Assembly (NCBI RefSeq): GCF_030936135.1
Contig: NC_082618.1
Span: forward strand, 4,142,034 to 4,206,033
From: Gavia stellata
Taxonomy: Eukaryota > Chordata > Aves > Gaviiformes > Gaviidae
Length of the DNA stretch: 64,000 bases
Direction of reading: 5' to 3'
Both the position numbers and the translations under genes were made by a program. The stretch's first letter is position 1, and each line of letters starts with the position of its first letter. Of the stretch, positions 36,601 to 51,600 are shown piece by piece. The notes below the pieces were generated by a model. That model searched no databases. It saw only the letters and a program-made list of their open reading frames with translations, and was not told the origin of the DNA.

Positions 36601-39600
36601 TTTGGAGGACGGTGAATAGGCAGTGGATATGAGTTATGTGAACTAAACTATTTAAATTGCTCTAGATCACTCGTCAAACTAGCAATATTCAAGCACAAGA
36701 AATCTGAAGTTGGAGCTGTTAGACTTGGAGCCAGACATCCAGAAGTGGAGGGAGGTTGAAGGGGGAATCTGAAACCCATGTAATGGTGGAGCTGTTGAGG
36801 AATATAGAAATTCTTTAATGGGTGAGACCCTGGATAGCTCTTTTCAATGCCAAGAGGAAAAAACAATGACAGGAGGAGCAGCAAGGAAAGTAAAACAGTA
36901 GTTCTCAGAACAGTCACCTCTTTTGTCTCCCATATCCTTTGGTTCTTAATAAAGGCATTATGGGGAAAATAGGTGGCTACGGCATGTAGCACTTCAATGA
37001 GTTGTTTTGATTCTTGGAGGTTTTGTTAAAGTCACAGTGAACTGGTAAGTCTTCTTGGTTGTCAGTGAAACTTAAAACCGAGGGTCTTATCAAAACACAG
37101 GATGAAACTTTACAACGTAATCCCAGATTGCTCCAGTAAGTGTATGATGGCAGACTTGTATTTTTTTTTTTTTGGAGCAAGCTGGCTTGTGTTGTAACTT
37201 AAGCAGGTAACATATATACAACATGCTTGTCAACTTAAGTGGCATGTTCCGCATGCTGATAATGCTCTTAGAGAAGGGCTATTCAATGACAGTTACAAAA
37301 TAAAACTTCAAGTTAGATGTGGGTTGGCTTTTTGTTTTGTTTTTCTCCCCCCCTTTAAAAGGAGGCAGGAGACAACTGAGAGTGTAAAGCTACTCTTCCA
37401 GTCTCCAGAGCTGTCAAGCCCAAGGGTTTTGCAGACTGAGGCATTTCTCTGAATGCTTTTATTTCATCTTTCTGCCAAATCCTTGCTGACACAGAGACTT
37501 GTTAGAGTAGGCAGACTTGTCTAGTTCATCCAGCAAAATCATGTAGGGAGGATGCAGTTAAATCAGTAGCATACAGTGGAACCAGAAGTGCAAGTCCTCT
37601 TTAACATAAACATGGATTACTGAAAACAGGGCAATAACCATGCCCTTGTTGGCTGAAGTTGTACTGTGTTGTAAATATTCTCCAACTGAGGTACAAAAAC
37701 CCCCACACTAATATTTTTCCCAAACATGAGAAACATGGCATTATTTCAATTTAAAGTGTATACAGCTCCTCTTTCAAAGTAAAAATGTCTAATTAAAAAT
37801 TAACAACTTGGGAAACTGTATTACTTAATGTGACAGTTCAACAATTCTTACTTCCTTGTGTGGAAAAAAAGCTTGTAGTGTAATGTTGAGCTAGTTGAAT
37901 TTCTGGCAATTACATAAGATTTACTTTTAAAATGAGTAGTGAATTCTGAGGGATTTATGGAATTAAAATCACTTTATAGATCGAAGCTGAGATGGCATAT
38001 CTCTTGGGTGGCTGGTGGTATAAGAAGCCTTTGTTTACAGTTTAGTACTGGCTATTTATTGGCTTACAGCTGGTTTGTCTACAAGATAATCATTTGAGTG
38101 GCACTGATCTGAAGTATTAAGTTGATGCTAGTCCGCCTCTTAGCTTCCTTGGAGGTTTGTTTGTATGACCAGTAATATTCTGTATGATCCTGAATAGTTA
38201 AGATTCCAAGGTCCTGCACATGTCAAACTTCACTGCAGTATCACTTAAAATGCTATAACTCCACTGCGGTTTTTTTTAAAAAGGAATCTTTCATATTTTT
38301 AGATAACCATCAATCTTGGTTGCTCTGATGCTTTTTGGGATGCTTAGATACAGCATGTGTGTACCACTCACCTTAACACTCTTGTAGTCTAGGGCCCTGT
38401 TATAGCTGGTAAGAGAATCCTGTTTCTTGTGAGGATGTGTTGACAGAAGCATCAAAGCTACCTTGCTCATGCTGACTTTACAGATAACGTCATTGCTAAA
38501 ACACATGCCTTGTTATGGTGACTAGAGTCTGAGCAGTACAAGCAGCCTGAATTTCTGTTGCAATGCAAATAACAACATGGCTGTGACGTCTGGCAAACTT
38601 TACTAGCCGCACATGTTAGTTTTTCAAATGTTCCTCTTGCAGAAATAAGCTGAACTCTGCCTCTTCAAAGAAAAGAGTATTCATGAAAGCAGTCGCAAGA
38701 GCAAAAATTCAGGGATGCTGGCAGTTCTAGAAAGTGAGGTTTACCTAAACCTCAGAATGGAGGGGCTTGATGACTCAACCACTTGCTTGAATAGGATGAA
38801 GCAATAACAACCTGCTTCATAAGCTTACCCCTTTATGGGGCAGCTATAGTCACAGCCAGTTGGCTCTGGCTAGGTCAGCTTACTAATCTTTCAGGGAAAG
38901 AACCAAGCTTGCCATAAATGATGAGTTCTTTCCTTCCCTGCTCCCCCCAAACAAGGCATTGTAAGTTACACCAAACTACGGACATATCTGGGTCTGGCAG
39001 TAAAGTGACTTTGTTCTGTTAGAGAATGGTGGAGTGGGAGAATGCTGGATATCCTGTGAAATAAGGAGCAAATTAATACCTATTGTGAAAATACTTTCAT
39101 TAGAAGAATTCCTGCTTTATTGATAAGATCTTTTATTTGGAGATGTTAAATCACCCAAATCCCACTAAAATGTCTTGCCTTGTGTGATTGATAGTTCCAA
39201 CTTCAGTATTGAAGAGCTATCTGCTGCAGAAATGTAAACTGTAATGATTTGTTGATTTGCTATAAATGTCTTTTTTTTTTTTGGTTTAAGAGAAACTGAT
39301 CTGGGATAAATCAAGTTGAATGAATAGTCCTCAAATAAAACCACATGTTGTAATTATAACTGATTCTGCCTTGACTCTTCTGTATCTCTGATTTATTTTT
39401 TTAAATGCAAGGAAGATTTGGAACAGTACGTACATATTCAACTAAGATAGGATTACTTGGTCCCTTTTGTGGTTGGTATTGGTACAAGTTGTTTTTTTTT
39501 TCTTCTTCCCGCAAAGCCCTATTCTAAACAGTTTGAAAGTAAGTGAACTTTGTAGGTAAAACTTGTTTGCATCAAATAGGTATTCTGCTAAATTTTCTTA

Positions 39601-42600
39601 TGTGTTTAATGCAACCTCTGTTTTGATCTAGATGTTCTTGTTTGCCACATGTAAGGCTGGGGTTTTTGAAAGTCTGTAAGTATGTGGGGTATTCTGCAGA
39701 AGTAAGCTTCAAGTATTGGTGCAGAGTAGGGTGGAAGCATTAAAAAAAAATACAGCATTTTTTCCAGCCTAAAGACTGGGTTCTAAGAAAGTGGAACTGA
39801 ACTGAAAGGTGGCTGCTGTTCTGAAAGTGTAAACTAACCAAATACTAAAATGAGTGTGCAAAGTCAGGTGCCTGGAGAAAGAAGAGCAGGTGGCTTGGGT
39901 GAGGGAGAGGGCATGTGACTCTTGAAACTCGCACTGTCTGCTTTTTTGTCCCAATGTATGGAAACAGAATCTGGGTAACACTTCACATGCAGGCCTGTGC
40001 TATCACCATGTTGCACCTGGTCTATGCTTCAGTTCTCAGTGGTGTGTGAATATCTGTCAGTAGACTGGTCTTGGCAAGATCTTTCACTTAGGGAATCTAG
40101 TAGGTCTGAGTCTTAGGCTGTCCTCCAAGTGTAAATGTTCATATTTGCTTCTCCTTCCTACTCTCAGGTCCAAGGCATATCAGCTGTAACAGAGATCAGA
40201 TACCCAAACCCTATAAGAACACGAAGTCTAGCAATCTAAATGAAATAGGATTCCATAAAAATAACTGCTCTCCTGGGCATGAATATTAGCAGTGCTTGTA
40301 CAGGTTTAGAATAATATTAAAGACTTCTTCATAGAAACCCTTTTGTAAAGGCTTTCACATACAGTCTTTCTGTATGTGAATTGTTAGTTAAGGGAAACCT
40401 ATTTCCATGCTGTCATCGCAATACCTAGTATGTCAAACTGGCTGTTTTTTTAGTTGGCTTGCACTTGGTGCTGATCTAAAAGATGATGCTGTCAGGAGTC
40501 ACTTAAAGAAATGTCTTAAAACAATTCTGAATAACAATATGGCTCAAATTAGGATATGTAAACATTTTATTCATATTATAAGCAAGAGAGAAAGCAAGCT
40601 GGAAAAGTGTCCTTGACTTGTACAACAACTTAGTGTATGATGAAGAAAGCTTCTGATGAACTCTTCAGATGTTAACATCTCCCTATGGCATAGTCTCGTG
40701 ATACAGACTTTCTAGTGGATTTCCTAGAATCGTGTTCTATTCTTGTATCTAAACCACATGCATCCTAGAGCTCTTAGCTCTGTTCAACAGTGCTGTTTCA
40801 TAACTGATGTGTATATGAGTGCTCAGAAGATACTTGGATGGAATTTTTTTGTAGCTTTAGTCTGTTAGTAGTTTGCAAACAGCTGTTAAGAAGTTAATTA
40901 ACTTTTCCTGCTGTCCATGCTAAACTCAACTACATTAATACAACCAGCACCTAGGAGGACACTTGTCTTGCCAAATTCTAGCAGTTGTATGCAGTAGACA
41001 CCTGAAGCTTTGTAGGCTCCTTTGTAGGTGAGAGAAATAAGTACATGTAGAGTGTGATTCATCTGACCTGTTTTTGACATCTGCTTTGGGAAGAGATAAT
41101 CATGGAGTCTCAGGAACTACTTATCCTGATAAGATCTCTGTTGAATGCTGCTGAGGGTGACAGGCAGATGCATGTACCCACCTAATAACTGTCTTGACTC
41201 TTAAGAGTGGAAACATGCATTGCACACTGAGGACAAAATGAAGGTGATGTTTCTATTATACCGAGTGTGATAGATGCATGTGGCCCTGTGCTGCAGTTGA
41301 CTCTTTATGGGCAAACCACTGAATGTTGCCTGGTGAGATACTTGTTTCTTTTCAGGTGTGGACTTCAGAATCAGGGTTCTTCCAATCCTTTTGGCTATTC
41401 TTGTTCTTCCCTTCCTCCTACCATTTCCCCCTGAAATTCAGACCTTATTAAGAAATTCTTTTAACAGATCTCTTCAACCTCCTTCTTAACCTGGGTGATA
41501 TAACTGTGCTAGAATCTGGTGTGATGGAATACACAGCATGCTTCAAGCAGTCTAGCTAAAGAGGGCTCTTTAGGAAATGCTTTATCTCAATTTCTACCAA
41601 AAATACATGATTGATATTAATTTGAACATGTTCTAAACTTACTGCTGAGAATCTTAATTCTGGAAGCATAACTATTTCAAAACATAAAACAATACTGTGG
41701 AATTCAAAGGTTTGCATCAGTATGTTTTGTATTTCCAGTGTTCTGTGGAAGCTGATTTGGACAGGAAAGTAACTCAAACACCACCTTCATCTTGAGAGAA
41801 AAGACTTGTGGGTACACTATTCTGTGCAGTTACTGAATTCCAGACATTTGCTCAATGGCAAACACATCAGGGGAGGGGGAGAGAGACCTTCCTTCTGTGT
41901 ATGGTAAGCGTGGGATGTTGGAAGAGGACTGGTTTGAGTTTGTACACAGAAGGCTTCTATGTAAGAAGAATGCTACAGAAAGATGTTTCAAAATAGGTCA
42001 TCTCTATTCTTGCCTGTCTTTAAGACTCTCTGGTAAAATGGTGCATGGGAACAGACCATGGGCTGAGTAAACTGGGTTGCCGGGTCAGGTTGGTGGCTGA
42101 ATATCTGTAGTCTAATTTGCAACTGCATGAGAGCTGGCTTTGAGACCTGTAAGTTGAGATTAATGTCTAAAGGAGCATTGACAATGCCTATCAGCGGCCA
42201 CCTCAAAGGACTTAAGGGACTATGGGGAACTCCTTGAGAAACAAGACAGTACCAAAGACCTGCAAGCTTCTGGTTAGTGTGTTAAGAGTCAGTTTTCAAC
42301 TAAATAGCTAACCTGAACTTCCAGTTGTCTGTCTTCAGGTATGCCACAACTCATGGGAACATGGAGCTACAGAACATACATGACAAAAACTTGATTCTTA
42401 GCTTATGTCTAGAATAACGTGACACCTTAGTAGTAAAAATTCCAGTCTCTATCTAGTCAAGTTTGTCTAGTACTATAACCTTAATCTACAGACCCATAGT
42501 GGCATTACAGGAGCTTCTGCCTCTTCACTTTGGGCTAGTGCTGCTGTCCTCTTGTTTGCAGAACTGAGCTGTGGCTCTGGCTAGGAAGTTGATCAGGAGT

Positions 42601-45600
42601 AGAAACAAAAATCAAACAAAAAACCCCAACCTTGTCTTCCATCCTTCCAAGACCTGCTTCACTGTGCAAATCCTTGGAAGACTCTACAGGTATAGCTAAG
42701 GAGATGATGTGCGAAGCATGTTGATGCAGCTGTGCATGAAGCTGTGTAGCACTGCACTGAGATGATTTCTGTGAGCAACTTGCCTGTTAATGCTAACTAT
42801 ATAACCCTCCCTACAAATTTTCTGACTGGAGGGAATTAGATTTGTAGAAGTTTGTAATACTGCCCTTATCAACAGGCAGTGATGTGTGGAGCACTGGAAA
42901 TTAGTTAGTTGCCAGGCTGAAGTTAAGAGCCAAATCCAGAGCTGCTACTGAACTGGTTGGTAGAGATAGCTCTAAGACAGGTTTGTCTTAACTGCTTCAG
43001 TCTCACTCCAAAATAATTAGTGTCCTTCCGAGACTGAAACTGTTCTGTCTTAATTACTATCTTATTTGTCACTGCCAAAGTGACTACCAGGAGTGTGTGC
43101 ATATCTCGTGCTATGTTTTGTCTGAACTTTTTGGATGAGCTTCTGGAGCAAGACAGGACATGATGAAAGCAGATGATACGGAGAGCTCTGGGAATACAGC
43201 TTTGCAAGGAGATCATGTTGCTTTATCATTATCTCAGCCCTAATCTTCTAGAATCAGAGACTTACAGCTGGGTGTGCAGGCAGAAAGGAAAGTCTGGGAA
43301 GTCATAACTGACCTCAGTTAAGTAATATAACTATATGGAAGTCACGGCTTGGGGTATGAAGAAGAAGAGTCTAGAACGAGGATTTTCAGACTGTACAGTT
43401 GTTTGAAGCTCCTGGACTAGTGCTGAGACTCACAAAAAACAAGCAAGAAGAAAGCCTAATGTATAGCAAATGTAAACCTCTGATATGGCCTGCTTGTTCT
43501 GGGAACGCTTAACTTGTGTGTAAGTCAGCTAGATGATTTCTCCAGAAGCCTTAGCTAGAACTTGGGCTGTCCTGTCTCTGTTTTTGTGCTGGACTCAATC
43601 CACTGGTTGCACAAAACTCAAGCACTGTGTAACTTAAAGAGGCTGCTATTAAAAATAATGTAGAAGCTTATGTTTTTGAAAGCTTTGGTCTGTGATGTAG
43701 CTTAAAATACTCTGAGGTATTCATTTGCAGTGGCTGGCTGGTTGAAACGTCAGGCTGAAAAGTTTAGATGCCGTACATAGCTGCTACACGTAGCCATGGG
43801 GCTGTTTCTGCTTAGTCATTTTTGTTGACTCCGTTTTGCCTTTGGATTGGTGAAAGTCTCTTGGCTTATATAAAGACAGTTTTAGTGGGTGTGGGAACAT
43901 CAGTAGCTTGGTGTCGACTGAACATGGAAACTGGAAGCATAGTTTATGGTACTGTGTTGGCTCAAGTTTAAGGCAATGGTAACTTAGTTCTGCTTTAGTG
44001 AGAGCTAAACCGCTAAAGGAGCACTGTGTTGTGTTGGCAGATCATGTGGGAGACTAGGCACTGGACATTAAAGGCTGTTTTAGACTTAAACAACTCTGTT
44101 GGATTATGGGTCTGTAGTCTTCATCTTCCAAATCAGGTATTGATTCAGGACTGGGATTAAAGGGACTGAATGTCTAATTTAAAGCAGCCACAGGATTCTT
44201 TCTCCAGCATGTTGCTGCTTGGCAGCTGTCCAGGTTTGTGCTGCTTTGGCTGTCAGCTGCTGCTTGAGCTGCAAAGGACTCTACCTGCAACTGCTTCTAG
44301 AGTGAATGTAAGAATTTTTTTTTTCACTGAAGAAAAATTTCTATTATACTAAACTATCAGAAATGCAGAAAATACTGGCAGAAATACTAAACCATAGTGT
44401 GTAACATATAGTAGCAAGTAAATTGCACTGTTAGGCATGGACAACAAGATGGAAATGTGATCATATACTCATTTACATTTAAAAAGTACAGGATGTCTTT
44501 AGTTAAACAAGAAATCTCAAAACTAAATGTTGGAAAAATAATGTGGAAGGATTCAGTTCTTCATAGGTGTCTGACTCCTCTGCTTTGCCAGGACTTGTAG
44601 GCTAGCTCTTCAAGAGGCCTTTGTAGAGGACCTGCACCAAAGGGCTTGTTCCCCCGTCCTGGCTGGGGTGGGAGGGGATTGAATCCTTTGCTTATGAAGC
44701 ATACTCACCATCCATGTGTTTGTCTAGGAAAAGTCCTGTTCCGGCTGCAAGTAGTTAACTACTGTAGTTGGTAGGGAATGACAGACGCAGCGAACAGGTG
44801 TCTCGTTTTCTTGAGTGCAGTGTCGGTGTCACCAGAGGCTCTGGCTGGTGGGCAGAAGTCCCTCTGCCTAGCAGCTGACAACTCTGACTGAGGATTGCGT
44901 GTCTGTGCTCCTTTCTTGCCATAGTGGCATCACTATTCATTTGGGATTGTAGTGCATGGATTTCACTACTGTGTGAGTCTCAACTCATGAAGAGATAGGT
45001 GGTACTACTAGTTAACTCTTTTGATATGCAGCATTGGCTATAGCCAGGGGAAAAAACCTAAACCAAACCCTAGGCTTCAGTGTTTGCAAGTTTTAACGAG
45101 CAGCAGCTCTTAGCTATCGATGTTAAAGCAGCCAAGGCTGATGTTTTTCATGTCCCAGTGCAAAACTTTCCTGATATTTCCTTCTTTGTCTGCCAACCAG
45201 CCATGAGTTGATGTTCAGTTTGGCATAAATAATCTGGATGGAAAAACTCATTTTAACTTGCCTATGGTAATTCTACATGCCGCTAGTGGAGAAGGTGCCT
45301 GAGCTTATACCCATTGTTTTACCTCAAGTTAAAGTATTTGTGCAAGTAGTAGCTATTTGAGTTATGTTTCAGTATTGCTACTGTGGAAGGAAAATGAGAA
45401 TCGTTTACAAGCAGAGACTGATGCTACCTCCTTTAAAAGAAGTAACATCATAATTTGCTTTATAGGCAACATCCACTAACCAAATTTCCATAACTGCTGT
45501 AACTGAAGATTTTTTTGCCAATGGCTGTCCCCTTCATACAGTTTGCAGATCTTGTGCAGTACAAGAGTTGGCATCCAGCAATCTTACTCCTTCCCACATG

Positions 45601-48600
45601 GTCTCTTGCAACATAGTGCTGCAAGGTCTTAGGTATGAGTCAGAGTGTAAGAGTTGGCTTTCATTGGGAACAAGTACATGAAAAAATGTTTCAAAGGACT
45701 TAAGGATAAAAAAAGTTACTGGGAGGCTGAGACAGATGTAAAAAGAAATGGAGATAGCATGAATCAAGAAACAGAAGAAAATCTGTATGTTGGATCGAAA
45801 ATAGTGTGGCACATTTAGATAGAGAAGCATGCTGAATTTGCCAGAGTCTGAACTTCTGGCAGGCTTCTTCACAGTCTTATCACTGAGAAGTGATAACTAT
45901 CAAACAATAAGGAAGCTAAATGTGAGCAGCTTGAGTTACAGCAGTTTACACAGAACTTGGCATAAACCGTTTTTTCCCTGTGGAAATGCAGAAATGAGGG
46001 AGCTTGTGTTTTGGAGCCTTAAATTCGGGTTTGCAAGTCTTAAGGTGAGATACTCTAATATTTGCACTCTTTCTGTTGACTTCTGTAGTTGTTATGCTGG
46101 ATATTCTGTATTATAATACTAATATAATATCTGAAAGGATGACTTAAGTGTCCTGAACAGAGGTGGCTTTTTTCACAAGCAATAGACAATTTTTTTTATA
46201 AAATCCTGTATGAAAAAGCAGGTTATATTCAACTACTAATGTGGTGGAACTTTTAATAGCTGATGCTGAAGGAATGTCTGTAGTAGAGAGTTAGTAAGGG
46301 ACTGGTGAAGTCCTCACTTCATGTGAGGCACTCACCTAATCTGTCTGCCCCCTTTACCTAAAATTGAATAGAACTGTTACTCAAGCTCATGCAGCCGTTT
46401 CCACAAAGCTTCATAGATGCCAGAGGGTGAAAACCGGTCTGCTTAGTGGAGGTGTGGCCATGCTATAGTTTTTGGTTTTGAAGCTTGCAGCTTGGTTAAA
46501 TAGCCTGTGATACTACCTTTTGTTTCAGGCATTGTCTTGAGAAAACATAACTTGGTTCAATACCTAAGTCTTTGTTCTGCAATTTGGAGAGTGAATGGTT
46601 GACCTCATCTGCTGACTGAACCCCTGCTGAGTAGCTTCTAAGAAAAGCCCTTCCAATACATTTCTTGGGATTTTAGTATTGAGTCATCTATGTGGATAAA
46701 TTTGACTCTGAATTACCAATGGCCAAATAAAGTCGGTATTCCTGCTATCTACCTACCTCTTCAGGACCTTGGTCCTTCATGTGAGCTGAGCACTTTTTTT
46801 TTTCCCTGGTGTGAACTTAGACTCTTCTGTGTAGGGTTTGAATGGATTCTTCTTGCATTTTTTTAACCATGCTTTAAATAGTTAAGAACTTAACTGGTGA
46901 ACAGTGACTGCAAGCTTATGGGCAAATCAGTTTGGACTTAATATAGCCTTTTCTCCGTAAAGTTATGAGGTTCTCACTTGAAGTTCTTCTGCATGTACCT
47001 GAGGGCACTATAAGCACCTCTGAAATTAAATCTGTAATGCCTAGAAATCAACACAAAATACAGCTACTGGGTTTACAAAGAGGGAATATGTAGACTAACT
47101 GTACTGTGGAATATAATAATGAGGGCTGTATAATGTCTGACAGGATTTAAAATAAGTGCAGTAGTAATTGTAAAACAAAAAAAATCCCTAATTTAATCTG
47201 GAAATTGCTGACCAGTTTCTCCCCTTCCCCTGTCTTAAATATCGAAGATCCATCAGGACTTTGTATGTACTGTTGGAAATGCTGGATCAAGAATTTCAAT
47301 TTGGCATCCATGTGGCATTTAAATTAGTTTTTGACCTGAAGCTATTGGTTAGAGATGTTCTCTCCCTCCCCACACCACAAGCTGAATTTTATGCAGAACT
47401 CATTTGAGGTGCTTATTTCCAAATCTTACGCTTTTTCCTGGAGCAGGCCGAAAACAGAAATTCAGTGGACTCTACATCTAGGTCTGACTTCTGCATAGCT
47501 ATTTCCAGATAAACCTTCTATCTGGCAGTAACTATATGAAGTAGCCTATAAACTTAGAATCCTGCACTGCTTATCGCTAGTGGTTAAAACTGTGAAACAA
47601 AAAAAAAAAATCCCAAAACCTAAACAGCATTAACAGCTTATCTTCTATGCTCTCTTCTAGTAGTTCAGAACGTAGTAAATCATTATCTCCAGAATGCACT
47701 GGGCACAGGTCTCAAATGCTTTCAGATTCTGAAAAAAAATTATTTAAGGGAAGTAGGATGTTAGTTTTAAATAAAAACATAGTGTGACTTTGTTCTTCTG
47801 TTAACATTCTCTAGAGTTAGATATAGACTTTAGTTTAATCTGGCTTCTCAGGGTTCTTATAAATATACCTATTGGTATCTAGTTTAGGAGACCATGTCCC
47901 ACAGTTCTGAATTACTTTGGCTCTTCTGCACATGATGTACTTAAATAGTTTTAGAGTCAGACTATGGGTCTTTGCTCTGGCAGCATGCTGTTGTGTGTGG
48001 TAGGGAGTTGAGGATAACTCATCCAGGCTATAAGTCCATCAGTAGGTGCCAAATCACTGAAAGTCATGGGGTTTTTGTCACGTATAGAGGCATGAGCAAA
48101 ACCAGCGAATGCATATCAGACACCTAAAGTCACTCTTAAATTCTCTTTCCTACACAGAGCTCAACAAAAATCCAGTGGAAGGCTTTTCAGCGGGCTTAAT
48201 AGATGACAATGATCTTTATCGATGGGAAGTCCTTATTATTGGTCCTCCAGATACACTATAGTAAGTACTGATACTTATACAGAAACTTAAGTGAACTCGG
48301 ATTTACTAGTTCTAGTTTGGTCTAAGTGAGTAGAAGTTAACCTAAATCTTCGTACTGACTAAGTTAGGTAATGCTGTTCTGTTGCTAGTAAAATAACCTG
48401 TAAGTAGCTGAATTTGCTATATAGAAGTTCTAAACTGCTTTGCTCCCCTGGGAAAATGCAACACCGATCCCTTTGTACTTGAGAAAGAGTAGGCTATACT
48501 TAGAGGTAGCTTCTGTTTTCTTATGCATTTAAGGCAGGTATAATCCACTGTTTGCTGTTATTGCTGTGAGGCTCGGGTTTAGATGATAGTACAATTTTAA

Positions 48601-51600
48601 ACCATTACAACATCATGCTGGTGACTGTAGAAAAATACTCAGAGGGATGTAGTTGGGGAAACTGCAGCAGACCATAGAATTAGCCTCAAGTCCTGTCAGT
48701 TTGAGGTGGGAGAACTTCCTAGTGTGACCTAGGGTACCTCAATGTTGATCAAATTTGAATTGTTGGCAAACCTTGCACAGTGGGCTTCAGAAAGCTTATA
48801 TCTTTATCCTAAGGACTGGGTTCTTTTAACTGACATTTGAACACAAAACTATGCAGTTCATACAGTAACTTCTCTTCCTGGACTTAAAGTTCGCTGTGGT
48901 TTTGCACTGCTGTATACCTGAAGCACTCTGGCACATGCAGTGCGGTTTGTTTTTTTTTTTTAAAAAAAAAGAGCTCTGGTTAATTGAGAGAATGATTTCT
49001 CTTTCTCATAGAGGTTATATGATCATCTAGTCTAGCTCCTGGGAAAAGGTTCTATGCCCAGAAGAGGTCAGTTTAAAGTGTAGCTCTTGAAGATGAACTC
49101 TGTTCTCCTTCATTAAGCTGTTCCAGTGGTAAATTACTGATACAAAAAGCCTAGTGACATTTACTTGAGGTCAATTTTAGTTCCAACATGAAGTTGTTGT
49201 ATACCTCTGTCTGCAGACTTCTGAGTAAGTACTTAGGCACAGTAATTGAATTGCTTTGCTTCTCCTCAAGCTTACTACATTATGATTCTCAAGTCTTGCA
49301 TGAGATGAATTCTCCAACTTCTGTTGACCTCTTTTGAACAGTCTTGTAATGGCTCCATTATATTCTCATGGCCACTTTATAAATACTGTCAGTAAAGAAA
49401 TACTGCTTCTAATTGAACCTCTTCTCATATGTTAAAAATTGCGATAGCATTTTTTCCCCACTTCAATAAGGTGCTGAGCTTGCTTTAAGGCTTTTTAGAT
49501 AAGTTTTCTTCTGTTCTAGTTGCTGCTTTTAAAGATAGTGTTATACCGAATCCTTCTTCCCTGGTCTGTTTTATGACGACAGTAGAACATAATACTTTAA
49601 GTTAACCAGGTGGTTCAAAATTTCCAAACTTTAGTCTCATTCCTGGTCCCACTTCATTTATTCCGAGTTTACCTAAAAAGATTCAGTGCATGATTCTGAC
49701 AGAGACCTCTGTATTGCGAACATTGCTAAAAATTGCACTGATTTCCCTAATTGATAGCTGTACTTCATTAACTGGTTTCTAATGTGTATCCAATTAAAGA
49801 GCTGTATTTATATGTAGCTGATGAGGGGCAACCAGGGATGCCATACAGCCTAGCAGCTTTAGGATCTGCTTCTTTAAAAAGGGAAAGAACCATTCTTTCA
49901 CTCTGAAAGAAAGGGCTTAACTGGTTTGGGGCTATCAACAAATGTAATTTAACTCTCCTTTGTCTTGACTAGTATGGATGTTAAAATAGCCAGTGTTTCT
50001 GGAATTCTTACCCTTCCCAGGATCAAGGATTCTTTGGAAACTGCCTCCCTTTTCTAAAACTTTTGGAAAATGCATGTTGTGGGTTCAGATCCCCTCAGCT
50101 GCTTTATTTTAAGAGCCAAGTCACTTAGATGTAGTGCTTTTTCGGTTTGGGGGTGGCTTTTTGAGACACTTGCTAGAATTGCACATCTTTGGTTAGCGGT
50201 GGTAAAACTTGTTGTTTTCTCAGTAGCCTGTGGGCTTTGGATATTGGCTCCTGCTCCTCTACAACTACAGCAAAAAAAATTGCACTGAACAGCTTTGTCT
50301 TCTCTACAGCAATTGTTTTGCTTGCGTGGCTACTGAGGAGTAGTTTGTCATACTGCACATCTTGTGCCACCTTCTTTGGAGGTTATTCCAGTTTTTGTAA
50401 TCGCTGCCTTTGCAATTTCAAATTTTGTTACAAACTTCAATTACAAGAAATGACAGTAATAGGGCAAATGTTATAGTATTTACATTAGCAAGGTATTCCA
50501 TCTATAAGGCTTCCCACTTAATATAGGATTTCACATTTTTCAAAAGGGACTATTCCTGGGTATTGAAACGTAGTTATTTAAAAGAGGGGAAAAAAAACCA
50601 CCCCAAAAAACCCTAACAAACTTAACCTTAGTTAAAGATGGTTCTGTAACTCCACATAAAAAGTGGATGTCTCTTGTTTATTATTGTTTTCCAGTTTAGT
50701 CAGTAACTGTAATGCAGAACACCTCACTGTCATGTCTGAGTCCCTTAACTTAGTGTTTAAAAGGTGGTATTGGAAATATTTTTACAAAGTAATGCTGTAG
50801 ACACAACTATAAAGCTTTCTGTAAGTTTTCACTGGGGCTCACTGCTGCAGACTGATACCAAGAAATTAGGAGTGAGGTGTCTAAAGGGGGGAAATAAACA
50901 GGTATCTGCTGGGCTGTACTTGAGAAGGGGAGTTATTGACAATATCTTTTTTGCTGTTAGTAAATGTACTGGGAGGAAAAATCTAAGTTGTAATTCCAGA
51001 TGGTGAATTCCTTGGCAGTTTTTTGATATTTTGTGTGTGTGGTTTTTCCCCTCTGGAACATCATAATTCTAAAAAAGATACAGTGTTGGGGAACTGGCAG
51101 TATCTTGTGAAAGGATCTTCTCAATCTAGGAACTCTCTGCATCGCATATGGAAATGATGGTACTCTTAATTACTAACATGATGTTAAGCTGTGTGAGGGG
51201 TAAACTTAGAGCTTTTGATACATCAGTAAGTTCCAATCTTCAGCTTAAGCTTACAAGAAACTCTACTAAGATATTTTTGATTCCCCAGTGAAGGTGGTGT
51301 TTTCAAGGCTCATCTTACTTTTCCAAAAGACTATCCACTGAGGCCGCCAAAAATGAAATTCATCACAGAAATCTGGCATCCGAATGGTAAGAAATGTCGA
51401 AGTTTCGATTTCTTTTTGCAATTAAGAACTAAAATGTGGTGAAGACAAATGGATACATTTCTGTTCACGTTAGAAATATGAAACTCTGTGTTTACTTTGC
51501 TATCTTCACTTCATAAAGAAGTAATAACCATGGCAGAGTTTTTAATAGTGCTGCTTGGAGACACTGCTCCTGAAGTATTTTCGGAAGCTACTGAAAGTAG

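Larger units (their letters stand above)
48261..51288 (+). other. UBE2G1 intron 2
   Basis: Intron of 3.0 kb. It contains a T12/A9 near-palindrome (about 48949-48970) and a probable old CR1-like fragment (49006-49440). A frame cluster near 50070-50480 shows no family resemblance. Confidence 0.8.

Noticed and set aside
50075..50095. tRNA B-box-like GGTTCAGATCC
   Set aside because: No A-box at a suitable distance and no cloverleaf; chance match.
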